A DNA stretch of 64,000 nt from Gemmobacter fulvus. GTDB taxonomy: Bacteria > Pseudomonadota > Alphaproteobacteria > Rhodobacterales > Rhodobacteraceae. The notes beneath the pieces are model-generated. The model was not told the origin of the DNA. It ran no database searches and saw only the letters and a program-made list of their open reading frames with translations. The DNA is taken from assembly GCF_018798885.1 (NCBI RefSeq), contig NZ_CP076361.1, positions 3,191,501 through 3,255,500 of the forward strand. The letters are read 5' to 3'. The translations under genes and the position numbers were made by a program. Numbering within the stretch: position 1 is the first letter of the stretch; each line of letters opens with the position of its first letter. Positions 55,093 to 63,691 of this stretch are shown here, piece by piece.

Positions 55093-56247
55093 TCAGCGCC
55101 AGTCCGGCACAAAGCTGGGCAGGCTGTCAGCAACCAGCACCCGCTTGCCGTCCTTGAAGCCGATCACCGGCACGGTTTTGACCGGAAAACCACCATTTTC
55201 GGCATAAGAGATCACCGGCGCGGTGATGCCCGGATTGCCGCCTTCAGCACGCAGCGCCGCCCGGATCGCGGCGGGATCGGTCGATCCGGCTTTCACGGCG
55301 GCGGCATGGGATTCCAGCACCATATCCGCCCCCAGCGCATCGAAAATGCCCTGCACCTTGAAACCCGCATCGCGGCACCCGGCCAGGAAGGTGTCGATGG
55401 AAGAGCCAAGCCCGGTCGGGCCATGGGTGGCGAACAGCACCTTGTCGAGTGCTGCGGCATCGGCCACCGTGCCCTCCAGCGAGGGGTCATCGAAGCCGTC
55501 CGATCCGATGATCCAGCCCTGATAGCCATTCGCCTGCAACTGCCGGATCAGGATGCCGACATCGGGCAGCACTGACGAAATCATGATCGCATCCGGGGCC
55601 GGATCCATCGCCTTGATCTGGGCAATCTGCGGCGACCAGTCATTGGTGCCCATCGTATGCGTCAGGCGCCCGACAACGCGGCCGCCGTGATGTTCAAAGC
55701 TTTGCCCGAACCATTCCGGCAGCATTTCCGACCAGGATCCTGCATCGGCCGAGGTCATCAGCAGGGCGCTGCGCGCACCGGCCTTATAGGCGGCCTCGGC
55801 CGTGGCAGCCCCGTTGACCGGATCGGGCACGGCACCGGCCAGGAAATTCTCGAACCCGGCCACCTGCATTTCGACCTGGGTATTGGGGGCGGAAAACACG
55901 GTGGCCCCATAGGGCGCGGCAAGCTGCGCCAGCGGGATCAGCGAGTCGGGGAAGGGAATGCCGGTGATGACCTGCGCGCCCTGATCCAGAAACTTCTGGG
56001 CAATGGTCACCGACAGCTGCGGTTCCGATCGGGTGTCTTCGACCAGCAGTGTCACTTTCGGCCCCTGACCGGCGGCGTTCAGCTTTTCCGCCATGCAGCG
56101 CGCGCCTTCGACCTCGGCATAGGGGGCATAGGCCCCGGTCAGCGAGGCGGCGATGCCGATCTTCAACTCGGCTTCCTGCGCCTGTGTGACCCCGGGCAGC
56201 GCCAGTGCCGCGCATAGTGTAAGGCCAAATGTGATGTCAGATGTCAT
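55093..56247 (-). CDS. Leu/Ile/Val-type (type I) ABC substrate-binding protein
   Basis: This 384-residue periplasmic protein has a signal peptide (about 1-23, ending VTQAQ-E) and a bilobed type-I fold. LKIGIAASLTGAYAPYAEVEG starts the domain and GTNDWSPQIAQIKAMDPDAI-like motifs follow. It captures the imported compound. Such proteins bind amino acids, amides, urea or aromatic acids, so the ligand is not set by family. Confidence 0.92.
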   Translation of the reverse strand: MTSDITFGLTLCAALALPGVTQAQEAELKIGIAASLTGAYAPYAEVEGARCMAEKLNAAGQGPKVTLLVEDTRSEPQLSVTIAQKFLDQGAQVITGIPFPDSLIPLAQLAAPYGATVFSAPNTQVEMQVAGFENFLAGAVPDPVNGAATAEAAYKAGARSALLMTSADAGSWSEMLPEWFGQSFEHHGGRVVGRLTHTMGTNDWSPQIAQIKAMDPAPDAIMISSVLPDVGILIRQLQANGYQGWIIGSDGFDDPSLEGTVADAAALDKVLFATHGPTGLGSSIDTFLAGCRDAGFKVQGIFDALGADMVLESHAAAVKAGSTDPAAIRAALRAEGGNPGITAPVISYAENGGFPVKTVPVIGFKDGKRVLVADSLPSFVPDWR

Positions 56248-56301
56248 GTCCGTCTCCCTGATCCGGTGATGCTGTGCCGATCCCGCAATGCGGGCACGGC
56301 C

Positions 56302-57045
56302 TTAATGCGGCGCATGGTGCTGGTCGGGCGATCCGGGGCCGACATAGACCTCGATCACGCGCGGATCGGCCCAGACCTCAGCCGGGGCGCCGCTGGCAAT
56401 CAGCCTGCCCTGATCCATCACGAACAGACGGCCACAGATGCTGTTGATGAAGCGCAGATCATGGTCGATCACCAGAATCCCGCAGCCTGTCCGGTCGCGG
56501 ATACTGGCAATCGCCCGGCCCAACCGCGCGGATTCGTCATCGTTCAGCCCGGCGGCCGGTTCGTCCAGCATCAGGATTTCGGGCGCGGTGGCCAATGCGC
56601 GTGCAATCTCCATCCAGCGCTGGGTGCCATAGGGCAGGCTGCCCGCAGGCTGTTCAGCCAGATCCTCCAGCCCGAACTCGGTCAGCAGTGCCGCCACATT
56701 GACCCGCGCCGCGCGGTCGGGGCGCAACTGGCGGCAGCGCAGATGCGCCACCTCGATGTTCTGGCGCACCGACAGATCGCGGAACACCCGCAGGTTCTGG
56801 AAGGTGCGGGCAATCCCGGCATGCGATACCTGCTGCGGGCCGATCCCGGCAATGTCGCGCCCGCCAAGGCTGACACGCCCGGCATCAGGCCGCAGAAAGC
56901 CGGTCACGACATTGACGAAGGTCGATTTGCCTGCGCCATTCGGGCCGATCAGCCCGACGATCTCGCCCGCGGCGCAATCGAGGCTGGCACCGGATAGCGC
57001 CCGCACGCCCCCAAAGGACTTTTCAATCTCTGTGACGGACAGCAC
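56302..57045 (-). CDS. ABC transporter ATP-binding protein LivG
   Basis: This 247-residue ATPase has Walker A LIGPNGAGKST, LivG-typical HAGIARTFQNLRVFRDLSV, signature LPYGTQRWMEIARAL and Walker B LMLDEPAAGLN. The signature reads LPYGTQ rather than LSGGQQ, common in LivG. The GTG at 57045 is chosen because GGGAG lies 7 bases upstream; a longer ATG frame lacks such a signal. It is the first gene of the livG-SBP-livF-livH-livM-ligase run, and the candidate operator lies 91 bases upstream. Confidence 0.92.
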   Translation of the reverse strand: MLSVTEIEKSFGGVRALSGASLDCAAGEIVGLIGPNGAGKSTFVNVVTGFLRPDAGRVSLGGRDIAGIGPQQVSHAGIARTFQNLRVFRDLSVRQNIEVAHLRCRQLRPDRAARVNVAALLTEFGLEDLAEQPAGSLPYGTQRWMEIARALATAPEILMLDEPAAGLNDDESARLGRAIASIRDRTGCGILVIDHDLRFINSICGRLFVMDQGRLIASGAPAEVWADPRVIEVYVGPGSPDQHHAPH

Positions 57046-57135
57046 GCCCGTTCTCCCTGTTCCCTGTTGCGCCCGATCGGTTGCCGAGTCTGCTTTTGAG
57101 GAAAGGTTAGGCAGGCTTCCCGGTTGTGACAACAA

Positions 57136-57157
57136 AAATTTTCTAAAATCGCAATTT
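57136..57157. promoter_or_regulatory. 22-bp AT-rich inverted repeat, candidate operator (site 2)
   Basis: On the minus strand the half-sites AAATT and AATTT flank a 12-base spacer GCGATTTTAGAA. It matches site 1 at 48042-48063 in length, spacing and 16 of 22 bases. It sits in the gap before livG, in a markedly AT-rich patch of a GC-rich region. Confidence 0.55.
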
Positions 57158-57298
57158 TTGTCCGCTTAAGAAAATGTCGCGACGGGCGCAGAGGAGTGGC
57201 ACAGGCGAGAAAGGCTTTGACGAAACCGTTTTTCAGGCGCAGTTTTTTTGGGCATCCAAACATTTTCTGCCATGATTTAACGCTTTGAGGTCTGTGCC

Positions 57299-58408
57299 AT
57301 GGACGTGATTTTTGAAAGCCGTGACATTACCCCGCAGGTCCGCATCACGCGCGATGCCGCAGGGGCTGTTACCGTGACGGTCGATTACCAGACGAACGGC
57401 TGGTATGATGAGGAACTGGGATATTATCTTTACGACTATGGCGGGGCCGAGATCACCTTCGGCGGCATCACCGATTACGCCTATGTCGGGGGCGATGATG
57501 ACGGGGTGATCTTTGCCACGGTCACGGCCACGGTGCTGCCCGAAGCCTCGATGCTGGCCGAAGTGCTGTTCCGCATCGACAATATTGATCCCTTCGGCAC
57601 GGTGTTCCCGATCGAGATCGCGGTGCTGGATGTGGCGGGCAGCCTGACCGGCGGCACCGGCATTGATGCCATGTTCGGCTCTGCCTTCAACGATACGCTG
57701 GCGGGGGGCGATGGCGATGATGCGCTGGAGGGCGGCGTGGCGTTTGACCGGCTGGACGGCGGCAGCGGCAATGACAACATGCTGGGCGGGGCAAATGGCG
57801 ATGTCTATGTGGTCGACAGCTATGGCGACCGGGTGGATGAATCCGTGCTCGGCTCTTTCGGGCGTGATACGGTGGAAACCCATCTGAACTTCCGCCTCTC
57901 AGGCCCGCAGGTGATGGGCTGGGTGGAGCGGCTGGTGCTGACCGGCAGTGATGACGTGGACGGCATCGGCAACCGCCGTCACAATCAGCTGATCGGCAAT
58001 GAGGGCGACAACCATCTGGAAGGGCGGGCCGGTGATGACCGGCTGCGCGGCGGGCTGGGGGCAGATACGCTCAGCGGCGGCGAGGGCGCGGACCGCTTTG
58101 TGTTCCACTCGGCTTTGGGCGGCGACAATATCGACAAGATCCTTGATTTTGAGAAAGGGGTCGATGTGATCGCGCTGGACAATGCGGTGATGTCCACGCT
58201 GCGCAATCCGGGGCAAGTGCTGGCCTCGACCCTGTTCACCGCCAATGCCGATGGCGTGGCGCAGGACAGTGACGACCGGATCATCCATGAAACCGATACC
58301 GGCCTGCTGCGCTATGATGCCGATGGCAGCGGGGCGGGGGCGGCGATCATCTTTGCCCGTGTGACCCCCGGCCAGATCCTGTCGGCGGCGGATTTTCTGG
58401 TGGTCTGA
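57299..58408 (+). CDS. RTX (hemolysin-type calcium-binding) repeat protein
   Basis: This 369-residue protein has an N-terminal beta-rich part of unknown fold (1-115). Two clusters of calcium-binding nonapeptide repeats follow. Examples are GGDGDDALEGG, GGSGNDNMLGG, GNEGDNHLEGRAGDDRLRGG and GGEGADRFVF. The end is a serralysin-type C-terminal segment ILDFEKGVDVI. Such proteins leave by type I secretion and fold on calcium outside. No type I exporter is in the window. It is acidic and lacks a Sec signal, as expected. Confidence 0.92.
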   Translation: MDVIFESRDITPQVRITRDAAGAVTVTVDYQTNGWYDEELGYYLYDYGGAEITFGGITDYAYVGGDDDGVIFATVTATVLPEASMLAEVLFRIDNIDPFGTVFPIEIAVLDVAGSLTGGTGIDAMFGSAFNDTLAGGDGDDALEGGVAFDRLDGGSGNDNMLGGANGDVYVVDSYGDRVDESVLGSFGRDTVETHLNFRLSGPQVMGWVERLVLTGSDDVDGIGNRRHNQLIGNEGDNHLEGRAGDDRLRGGLGADTLSGGEGADRFVFHSALGGDNIDKILDFEKGVDVIALDNAVMSTLRNPGQVLASTLFTANADGVAQDSDDRIIHETDTGLLRYDADGSGAGAAIIFARVTPGQILSAADFLVV

Positions 58409-58411
58409 CGC

Positions 58412-59044
58412 TCAGACAACCCCGATGCCGCGCAGGATCATCGCTTTCACGCCTTCCTTGGCCGCCTGCCACTGGCGGTCGGTCAAGGGTTTGCCGCCGT
58501 TCAGCGTTTCGATCTGATGGCCGAAATCGGCGTAATGCTGGGTAGTGGCCCAGAGCATGTAGAGCAAATGCTGCGGATCGACCGGGGCCATCTGGCCTGC
58601 GTCGATCCAGTGCTGGATCAGTGCGGCCCGCCCCGCCGTCCAGTCGCGCAGCGTGGTTTCCAGATAGTCCTGGATCACCGGCGCGCCGTGCATCACCTCT
58701 GACGCCCAGACCTTGGAGCCATTGGGATGGCGGCGCGAGATTTCCATCTTGGCGTCGATATAGGCGCCGATGCCTTCGGCGGGGCCACTGGCGTTGTCCA
58801 TGCTGTCGGCGGCGTGCAGCCAGATCTCGAAGATGTTCTGCACCACCCGGCGATAGAGGTCTTCCTTGGTTGCAAAATAATAGTGCAGATTGGCCTTGGG
58901 CAGCCCCGCCATATCGGCGATCAGCTGCATGGTGGCCCCGCCAAACCCAGCCTCCGCAAAGACTTTTTCCGCTGCCTGCAAAATGAGCGTCTCATTCATG
59001 GCGCGGATTTCATTGCGTTTCAGCGGGCGGGGGGCATCGGACAT
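58412..59044 (-). CDS. RutR-family TetR regulator of the second pyrimidine locus
   Basis: This 210-residue TetR protein has a helix-turn-helix at about 20-64 (AEKVFAEAGFGGATMQLIADMAGLPKANLHYYF). Its ligand domain has the same signature as the regulator at 17 kb: APVDPQHLLYMLWATTQHYADF. Two RutR-like palindromes lie between it and the divergent ureidopropionase gene. It probably represses the dihydropyrimidinase/transporter run and itself. It is clearly a paralogue, not a recent copy. Confidence 0.9.
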   Translation of the reverse strand: MSDAPRPLKRNEIRAMNETLILQAAEKVFAEAGFGGATMQLIADMAGLPKANLHYYFATKEDLYRRVVQNIFEIWLHAADSMDNASGPAEGIGAYIDAKMEISRRHPNGSKVWASEVMHGAPVIQDYLETTLRDWTAGRAALIQHWIDAGQMAPVDPQHLLYMLWATTQHYADFGHQIETLNGGKPLTDRQWQAAKEGVKAMILRGIGVV

Positions 59045-59080
59045 CGGAGCGGGGGCTTCACCTTGGGACAGAGAATTTTG

Positions 59081-59096
59081 TTGACCGGATAGTCAG
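59081..59096. promoter_or_regulatory. RutR-like operator, site a
   Basis: TTGACCGGATAGTCAG has a perfect left half-site TTGACC and a weaker right half (AGTCAG versus GGTCAA). It is centred 33 bases, three helical turns, from site b. Confidence 0.6.
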
Positions 59097-59113
59097 CTTC
59101 TATAGCCTTCTCC

Positions 59114-59129
59114 CTGACCATATGGTCAG
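59114..59129. promoter_or_regulatory. RutR-like operator, site b (perfect palindrome)
   Basis: CTGACCATATGGTCAG is a perfect palindrome (18 bp with its flanking C and G). It matches TTGACCANNTGGTCAA at all defined positions except the outermost base of each half. It lies 60 bases before the ureidopropionase start. Confidence 0.78.
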
Positions 59130-59188
59130 GAAAAGATTCGCCGCAAGGGGCATGAAGACCCCGGAACGCAGGCGGCAGGGAGATGGAA

Positions 59189-60439
59189 ATGTCGGCACCT
59201 GGTGAGAACCTCAGGATCAATTCCGCACGCCTGTGGGACAGTCTGAACGAGATGGCACTGATCGGCCCCGGTGTGGCCGGGGGCTGCAACCGCCAGACGC
59301 TGACCGATGCGGACAATGCGGGCCGCCACCTGTTCAAATCCTGGTGCGAGGCGGCGGGCATGGTGATGGGTGTCGACAGCATGGGCAATATGTTTGCCAC
59401 ACGCGCGGGCACCGACCCCGAGGCGCTGCCGGTCTATATGGGCAGCCATCTGGACACCCAGCCGACCGGCGGTCGCTATGATGGCGTGCTGGGGGTCCTG
59501 GGCGCGCTGGAGGTGGTGCGCACGATGAATGATCTGGGCATCAAGACCCGCCACCCGATCGTGGTGACGAACTGGACCAATGAGGAAGGCGCGCGGTTTG
59601 CGCCGGCGATGCTGGCCTCGGGCGTGTTTGCCGGGATCCACAGTCAGGATTACGCCTATGGCCGCACCGATCCCGAGGGCAAGACCTTCGGCGCCGAACT
59701 GGCCCGCATTGGCTGGGTGGGCGACGAGACGGTCGGCGCGCGCAAGATGCACGCGATGTTCGAGCTGCATATCGAACAGGGGCCGATCCTCGAGGCGGAA
59801 GGCAAGACCATCGGGGTGGTCACCCATGGGCAGGGGCTGTGGTGGCTGGAAATCACCCTGACTGGCAAGGATGCCCATACCGGCAGCACGCCGATGACCA
59901 TGCGGGTGAATGCGGGGCTCGGCATGGCGCGCATCACCGAGCGCGTGCATCATATTGCCATGAGCCATCAGCCGGGCGCGGTGGGCGCGGTGGGGCAGGT
60001 GATGGTCTATCCCAACAGCCGCAATGTGATCCCCGGCAAGGTGGTGTTCACCGTCGACATCCGCAGCCCCGATCAGGCCAAACTGGACGCGATGCGCGCC
60101 GAGGTCGAGCGTGCCGCCCATGCGGTGGCGCTGGAGTTGGGGCTGGGATGCAGCATCGAGCCGGTCGGGCATTTCGATCCGGTGACCTTCGATCCGGCGC
60201 TGGTGCGCACCGTGCGCGCGGCGGCGGAGCGGCTGGGCCATGCGCATATGGATCTGATCTCGGGCGCGGGGCATGATGCCTGCTGGATCAACCGGGTGGC
60301 CCCGACGGTGATGGTGATGTGCCCCTGTGTCGGCGGCCTCAGCCATAACGAGGCCGAGGAGATCACCCCGGACTGGGCGGCGGCGGGCACGGATGTGCTG
60401 CTGCATGCGGTGTTGGACACCGCCGGGATCGTTGCATGA
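59189..60439 (+). CDS. N-carbamoyl-beta-alanine amidohydrolase (beta-ureidopropionase, M20 type)
   Basis: This 416-residue zinc hydrolase belongs to the M20 hydantoinase/carbamoylase group. Metal-site motifs are GSHLDTQPTGGRYDGVLG and WTNEEGARFAP. FELHIEQGPILEAEG and the dimer-domain GKDAHTGSTPM follow, and a late His is in GLSHNEAEEI. It opens N-carbamoyl-beta-alanine to beta-alanine, CO2 and ammonia. Allantoate or carbamoyl-amino-acid hydrolases look similar; the dihydropyrimidinase next door decides in favour of pyrimidines. The second ATG (59189) is chosen for its spacing to GGGAG. Confidence 0.92.
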   Translation: MSAPGENLRINSARLWDSLNEMALIGPGVAGGCNRQTLTDADNAGRHLFKSWCEAAGMVMGVDSMGNMFATRAGTDPEALPVYMGSHLDTQPTGGRYDGVLGVLGALEVVRTMNDLGIKTRHPIVVTNWTNEEGARFAPAMLASGVFAGIHSQDYAYGRTDPEGKTFGAELARIGWVGDETVGARKMHAMFELHIEQGPILEAEGKTIGVVTHGQGLWWLEITLTGKDAHTGSTPMTMRVNAGLGMARITERVHHIAMSHQPGAVGAVGQVMVYPNSRNVIPGKVVFTVDIRSPDQAKLDAMRAEVERAAHAVALELGLGCSIEPVGHFDPVTFDPALVRTVRAAAERLGHAHMDLISGAGHDACWINRVAPTVMVMCPCVGGLSHNEAEEITPDWAAAGTDVLLHAVLDTAGIVA

Positions 60440-60450
60440 GCGGGCGCGCG

Positions 60451-60502
60451 CCGGGGGCTTTGCGCCCCCGGACCCCCGCAGGATATTTTGGCCAAGATGA
60501 AA
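60451..60502 (+). repeat. Dispersed GC-hairpin / GGATATT..GGCCAAGATGAAA repeat, copy 2
   Basis: The hairpin CCGGGGGC/GCCCCCGG (loop TTTGC) is followed by ACCCCCGCAGGATATT then TTGGCCAAGATGAAA. The order and tail are as in copy 1 at 45.3 kb, here on the + strand. It lies inside the operon, between the ureidopropionase and dihydropyrimidinase genes. Confidence 0.65.
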
Positions 60503-60527
60503 GCCAGCAGGAACAGGGGAGTGGACC

Positions 60528-61982
60528 ATGGCCAGCATTGTGATCAAGGGCGGCACGGTTGTTACGGCGGATCTGAGCCATGCGGCCGATGTTCTGGTGG
60601 AGGGCGGCGTGATCACCGCCATCGGGCCGGATCTGTCGGGCGATACGGTGCTGGATGCGGCGGGCTGTTACATCATGCCCGGCGGGATTGATCCGCATAC
60701 CCATCTGGAGATGCCCTTCATGGGCACCTATTCGGCGGATGATTTTGAAAGCGGCACGCGGGCGGCCTTGGCCGGGGGCACCACCATGGTGGTGGATTTC
60801 ATCCTGCCGGGGCAGGGCCAGGGTCTGATGGATGCCGCACAGATGTGGCACAACAAATCCGGTCGGGCCAATTGCGATTATTCCTACCACATGGCGGTCA
60901 CCTGGTGGGGCGAGAAGGTCTGGGAGGATATGGCGCTGAGCGTGGCCGCCGGGATCCCCTCGTTCAAGCATTTCATGGCCTACAAGGGCGCGCTGATGGT
61001 CAATGATGACGAGCTGTTTGCCAGCTTCCGTCGGGTGGGCGATCTGGGTGGTCTGGCGATGGTTCACGCCGAGAATGGCGATGTGGTGGCGGAGCTGACC
61101 GCCAAGCTGCTGGCCGAGGGGAATACCGGGCCAGAGGCGCATGGCTATTCGCGCCCGCCGCAAGTGGAGGGCGAGGCGACCAATCGCGCGATCATGATTG
61201 CCGATATGGCGGGGGTGCCGCTTTATGTGGTGCATACCAGCTGTGAGGATGCGCATGAGGCGATCCGCCGGGCGCGGGCTGCGGGCAAGCGGGTCTGGGG
61301 CGAGCCGCTGATCCAGCATCTGACGCTGGATGAGAGCGAGTATTTCCATCCCGACTGGGACCATGCCGCGCGGCGGGTGATGTCACCGCCGTTCCGCGAC
61401 AAGAAACATCAGGATAGTCTCTGGGCCGGGCTGCAATCAGGCAGCCTGTCCTGTGTGGCGACCGATCATTGCGCCTTTACCACGGCGCAGAAGCGGTTTG
61501 GTCTGGGGGATTTTTCAAAGATCCCCAATGGCACCGGCGGGCTGGAGGATCGCTTGCCGATGCTCTGGACCCAAGGGGTGGGCACGGGGCGGCTGACGCC
61601 GAATGAATTTGTGGCGGTGACCAGCACCAATATTGCCAAGATCCTGAACCTGTATCCGAAGAAGGGCGCGGTTCTGGTCGGGGCGGATGCGGATCTGGTG
61701 GTGTGGGATCCGGCGAAAGAAAAGGTCATCTCGGCGGGCAGTCAACAATCCTCGATTGATTACAATGTGTTCGAGGGCAAAACTGTCAAAGGGCTGCCGC
61801 GCTATACGCTGACCCGCGGCCAGGTGGCGGTGCAGGATGGCGAGATCCGCACCGAGGAAGGCCATGGCCGCTTTGTTGGCCGGGCGGCGCAACCGGCGGT
61901 GAACCGTGCCCTGAGCGCTTGGAAAGAGCTGACCGCGCCGCGCCCGGTGCAGCGCGCGGGCATTCCGGCGACGGGGGTGTGA
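60528..61982 (+). CDS. hydA: Dihydropyrimidinase
   Basis: This 484-residue amidohydrolase opens dihydrouracil/dihydrothymine to the N-carbamoyl acid. Metal ligands are His57 and His59 in GGIDPHTHLEMPF, the carboxylated Lys153 in FMAYKG, and later His residues in HTSCEDAH and SCVATDHCAF. Its length suits the family. Hydantoinases share the fold, but the operon partner favours pyrimidines. Its stop overlaps the start of the ABC ATPase (TGATG). Confidence 0.95.
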   Translation: MASIVIKGGTVVTADLSHAADVLVEGGVITAIGPDLSGDTVLDAAGCYIMPGGIDPHTHLEMPFMGTYSADDFESGTRAALAGGTTMVVDFILPGQGQGLMDAAQMWHNKSGRANCDYSYHMAVTWWGEKVWEDMALSVAAGIPSFKHFMAYKGALMVNDDELFASFRRVGDLGGLAMVHAENGDVVAELTAKLLAEGNTGPEAHGYSRPPQVEGEATNRAIMIADMAGVPLYVVHTSCEDAHEAIRRARAAGKRVWGEPLIQHLTLDESEYFHPDWDHAARRVMSPPFRDKKHQDSLWAGLQSGSLSCVATDHCAFTTAQKRFGLGDFSKIPNGTGGLEDRLPMLWTQGVGTGRLTPNEFVAVTSTNIAKILNLYPKKGAVLVGADADLVVWDPAKEKVISAGSQQSSIDYNVFEGKTVKGLPRYTLTRGQVAVQDGEIRTEEGHGRFVGRAAQPAVNRALSAWKELTAPRPVQRAGIPATGV

Positions 61983-62782
61983 TGAAGGATACGTTTACGC
62001 CCAGCGTGCCGGTGATCGAAGCCAAGGGGCTGGATCTGGTGTTTGACACCAATGACGGGCCGGTTCATGCGTTGAAGGATGTCAATCTTCAGATCAACAA
62101 GGGCGATTTCGTCAGTTTCATCGGGCCGTCGGGCTGTGGCAAGACCACCTTCCTGCGCTGTATCGCAGCGCTGGAGCAGCCGACCGGCGGCAGCTTGACG
62201 GTGAATGGCATGACCCCGGATGAGGCCCGGAAATCAAGAGCTTACGGCTATGTCTTTCAGGCGGCGGGGCTGTATCCTTGGCGCACCATCGCGGGCAATA
62301 TCCGCCTGCCGCTGGAGATCATGGGGTTTTCGCGCGCCGAACAGGATGAGCGCGTGAAGAACGTGCTGCAACTGGTTGATCTGGAAGAGTTTGGCAAGAA
62401 ATTTCCGTGGCAGCTTTCGGGCGGGATGCAGCAGCGGGCCTCGATCGCGCGGGCGCTGGCCTTTGATGCCGATATTCTGCTGATGGACGAGCCCTTTGGC
62501 GCGCTGGACGAGATTGTGCGCGACCACCTGAACGAGGAAGTGCTCAAGCTCTGGGCGCGGACCGAAAAGACCATCGGCTTTGTCACCCATTCGATTCCCG
62601 AAGCGGTGTATCTGTCGACCAAGATCGTGGTGATGAGCCCGCGTCCGGGGCGGATCACCGATGTGATCGACAGCCCCTTGCCGAAGGAACGGCCGCTGGA
62701 CATCCGCGACAGCCGCGAGTTCATCGAGATTGCGCATCGGGTGCGCGACGGGCTGCGGGCGGGGCATGGCGATGCGATCTGA
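61982..62782 (+). CDS. ABC transporter ATP-binding protein (SsuB/TauB type)
   Basis: This 266-residue ATPase has Walker A FIGPSGCGKTTFLR, Q-loop AYGYVFQAAGLYPW, signature LSGGMQQRASIARAL and Walker B ILLMDEPFGALDEI. It belongs to the nitrate/sulfonate/taurine group, whose members in pyrimidine operons import pyrimidines or their precursors. It is coupled to hydA and followed by two permeases. Confidence 0.93.
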   Translation: MKDTFTPSVPVIEAKGLDLVFDTNDGPVHALKDVNLQINKGDFVSFIGPSGCGKTTFLRCIAALEQPTGGSLTVNGMTPDEARKSRAYGYVFQAAGLYPWRTIAGNIRLPLEIMGFSRAEQDERVKNVLQLVDLEEFGKKFPWQLSGGMQQRASIARALAFDADILLMDEPFGALDEIVRDHLNEEVLKLWARTEKTIGFVTHSIPEAVYLSTKIVVMSPRPGRITDVIDSPLPKERPLDIRDSREFIEIAHRVRDGLRAGHGDAI

Positions 62783-62827
62783 GCGCGGCACCTTGGCGGT
62801 TCTGTCGGTGCAGGAGGGGTGGCCTGC

Positions 62828-63691
62828 ATGAAATCCATTCTGCCGATTTTCACCGTTCTGACCGTGATCTGCCTGCTGTGGTATGCGGCGGCGGTCTGGA
62901 TGAATGCGACCTGGGTCTATGATCAGGCAGAGCGCGCGGGCACGACGGTGCGCTTTGCCGAGGTCGTGGGCCAGACTCTGACACAAGAGCGCCCGGTGCT
63001 GCCTGCGCCGCATCAGGTGGCCAAGGGGCTGTGGGACGGCGTGACCGGGCAGGCGATCACCTCGAAGCGCAGCCTTGTCTATCACGGCTGGGTGACGCTG
63101 TCCGCCACGCTGCTGGGCTTTGCCTTCGGGTCGGCGGCGGGCATCCTGCTGGCAGTGGGCATCGTCTATAACCGCGCGATGGACATGAGCGTGATGCCCT
63201 GGGCGATTGCCAGCCAGACCATTCCGATTCTGGCGATTGCGCCGATGATCATCGTGGTGCTGAATTCGATGGGGGTGACGGGGATCGTGCCGAAGGCGAT
63301 CATTTCGGCCTATCTCAGCTTCTTTCCGGTGGTTGTCGGCATGGTGAAGGGGCTGCGTGCGCCGGATGCGATGCAACTGGATCTGCTGCGCACCTATAAT
63401 GCCAGCGGGGCGGCAACCTTTGGCAAGCTGCGGCTGCCCTCGTCGATGCCCTATCTGTTTGCATCGTTGAAAGTGGGCGTGGCGGCATCGCTGGTCGGCA
63501 CGATTGTCGGGGAATTGCCGACGGGGGCGGTGGCCGGGCTTGGCTCGCGCCTGCTGTCGGGCAGCTACTACGGGCAGACGGTGCAGATCTGGGCGGCACT
63601 GTTCGCGGCGGCGCTTGTGGCGGCAAGTCTGGTGGCGATCATCGGTCTGGTGGAGCGGCTGACGCTGAAGCGGATGGGGATGGCGCGATGA
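62828..63691 (+). CDS. ABC transporter permease (SsuC type), first
   Basis: This 287-residue permease has an N-terminal helix, a long periplasmic loop (about 30-85), then five helices. The EAA-like coupling segment lies near LLRTYNASGAATFGKLRLPSSMPY. The ATG at 62828 has AGGAGGGG nine bases upstream; a GTG 9 bases earlier is less likely. It overlaps the next permease by 4 bases (ATGA). Confidence 0.9.
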   Translation: MKSILPIFTVLTVICLLWYAAAVWMNATWVYDQAERAGTTVRFAEVVGQTLTQERPVLPAPHQVAKGLWDGVTGQAITSKRSLVYHGWVTLSATLLGFAFGSAAGILLAVGIVYNRAMDMSVMPWAIASQTIPILAIAPMIIVVLNSMGVTGIVPKAIISAYLSFFPVVVGMVKGLRAPDAMQLDLLRTYNASGAATFGKLRLPSSMPYLFASLKVGVAASLVGTIVGELPTGAVAGLGSRLLSGSYYGQTVQIWAALFAAALVAASLVAIIGLVERLTLKRMGMAR

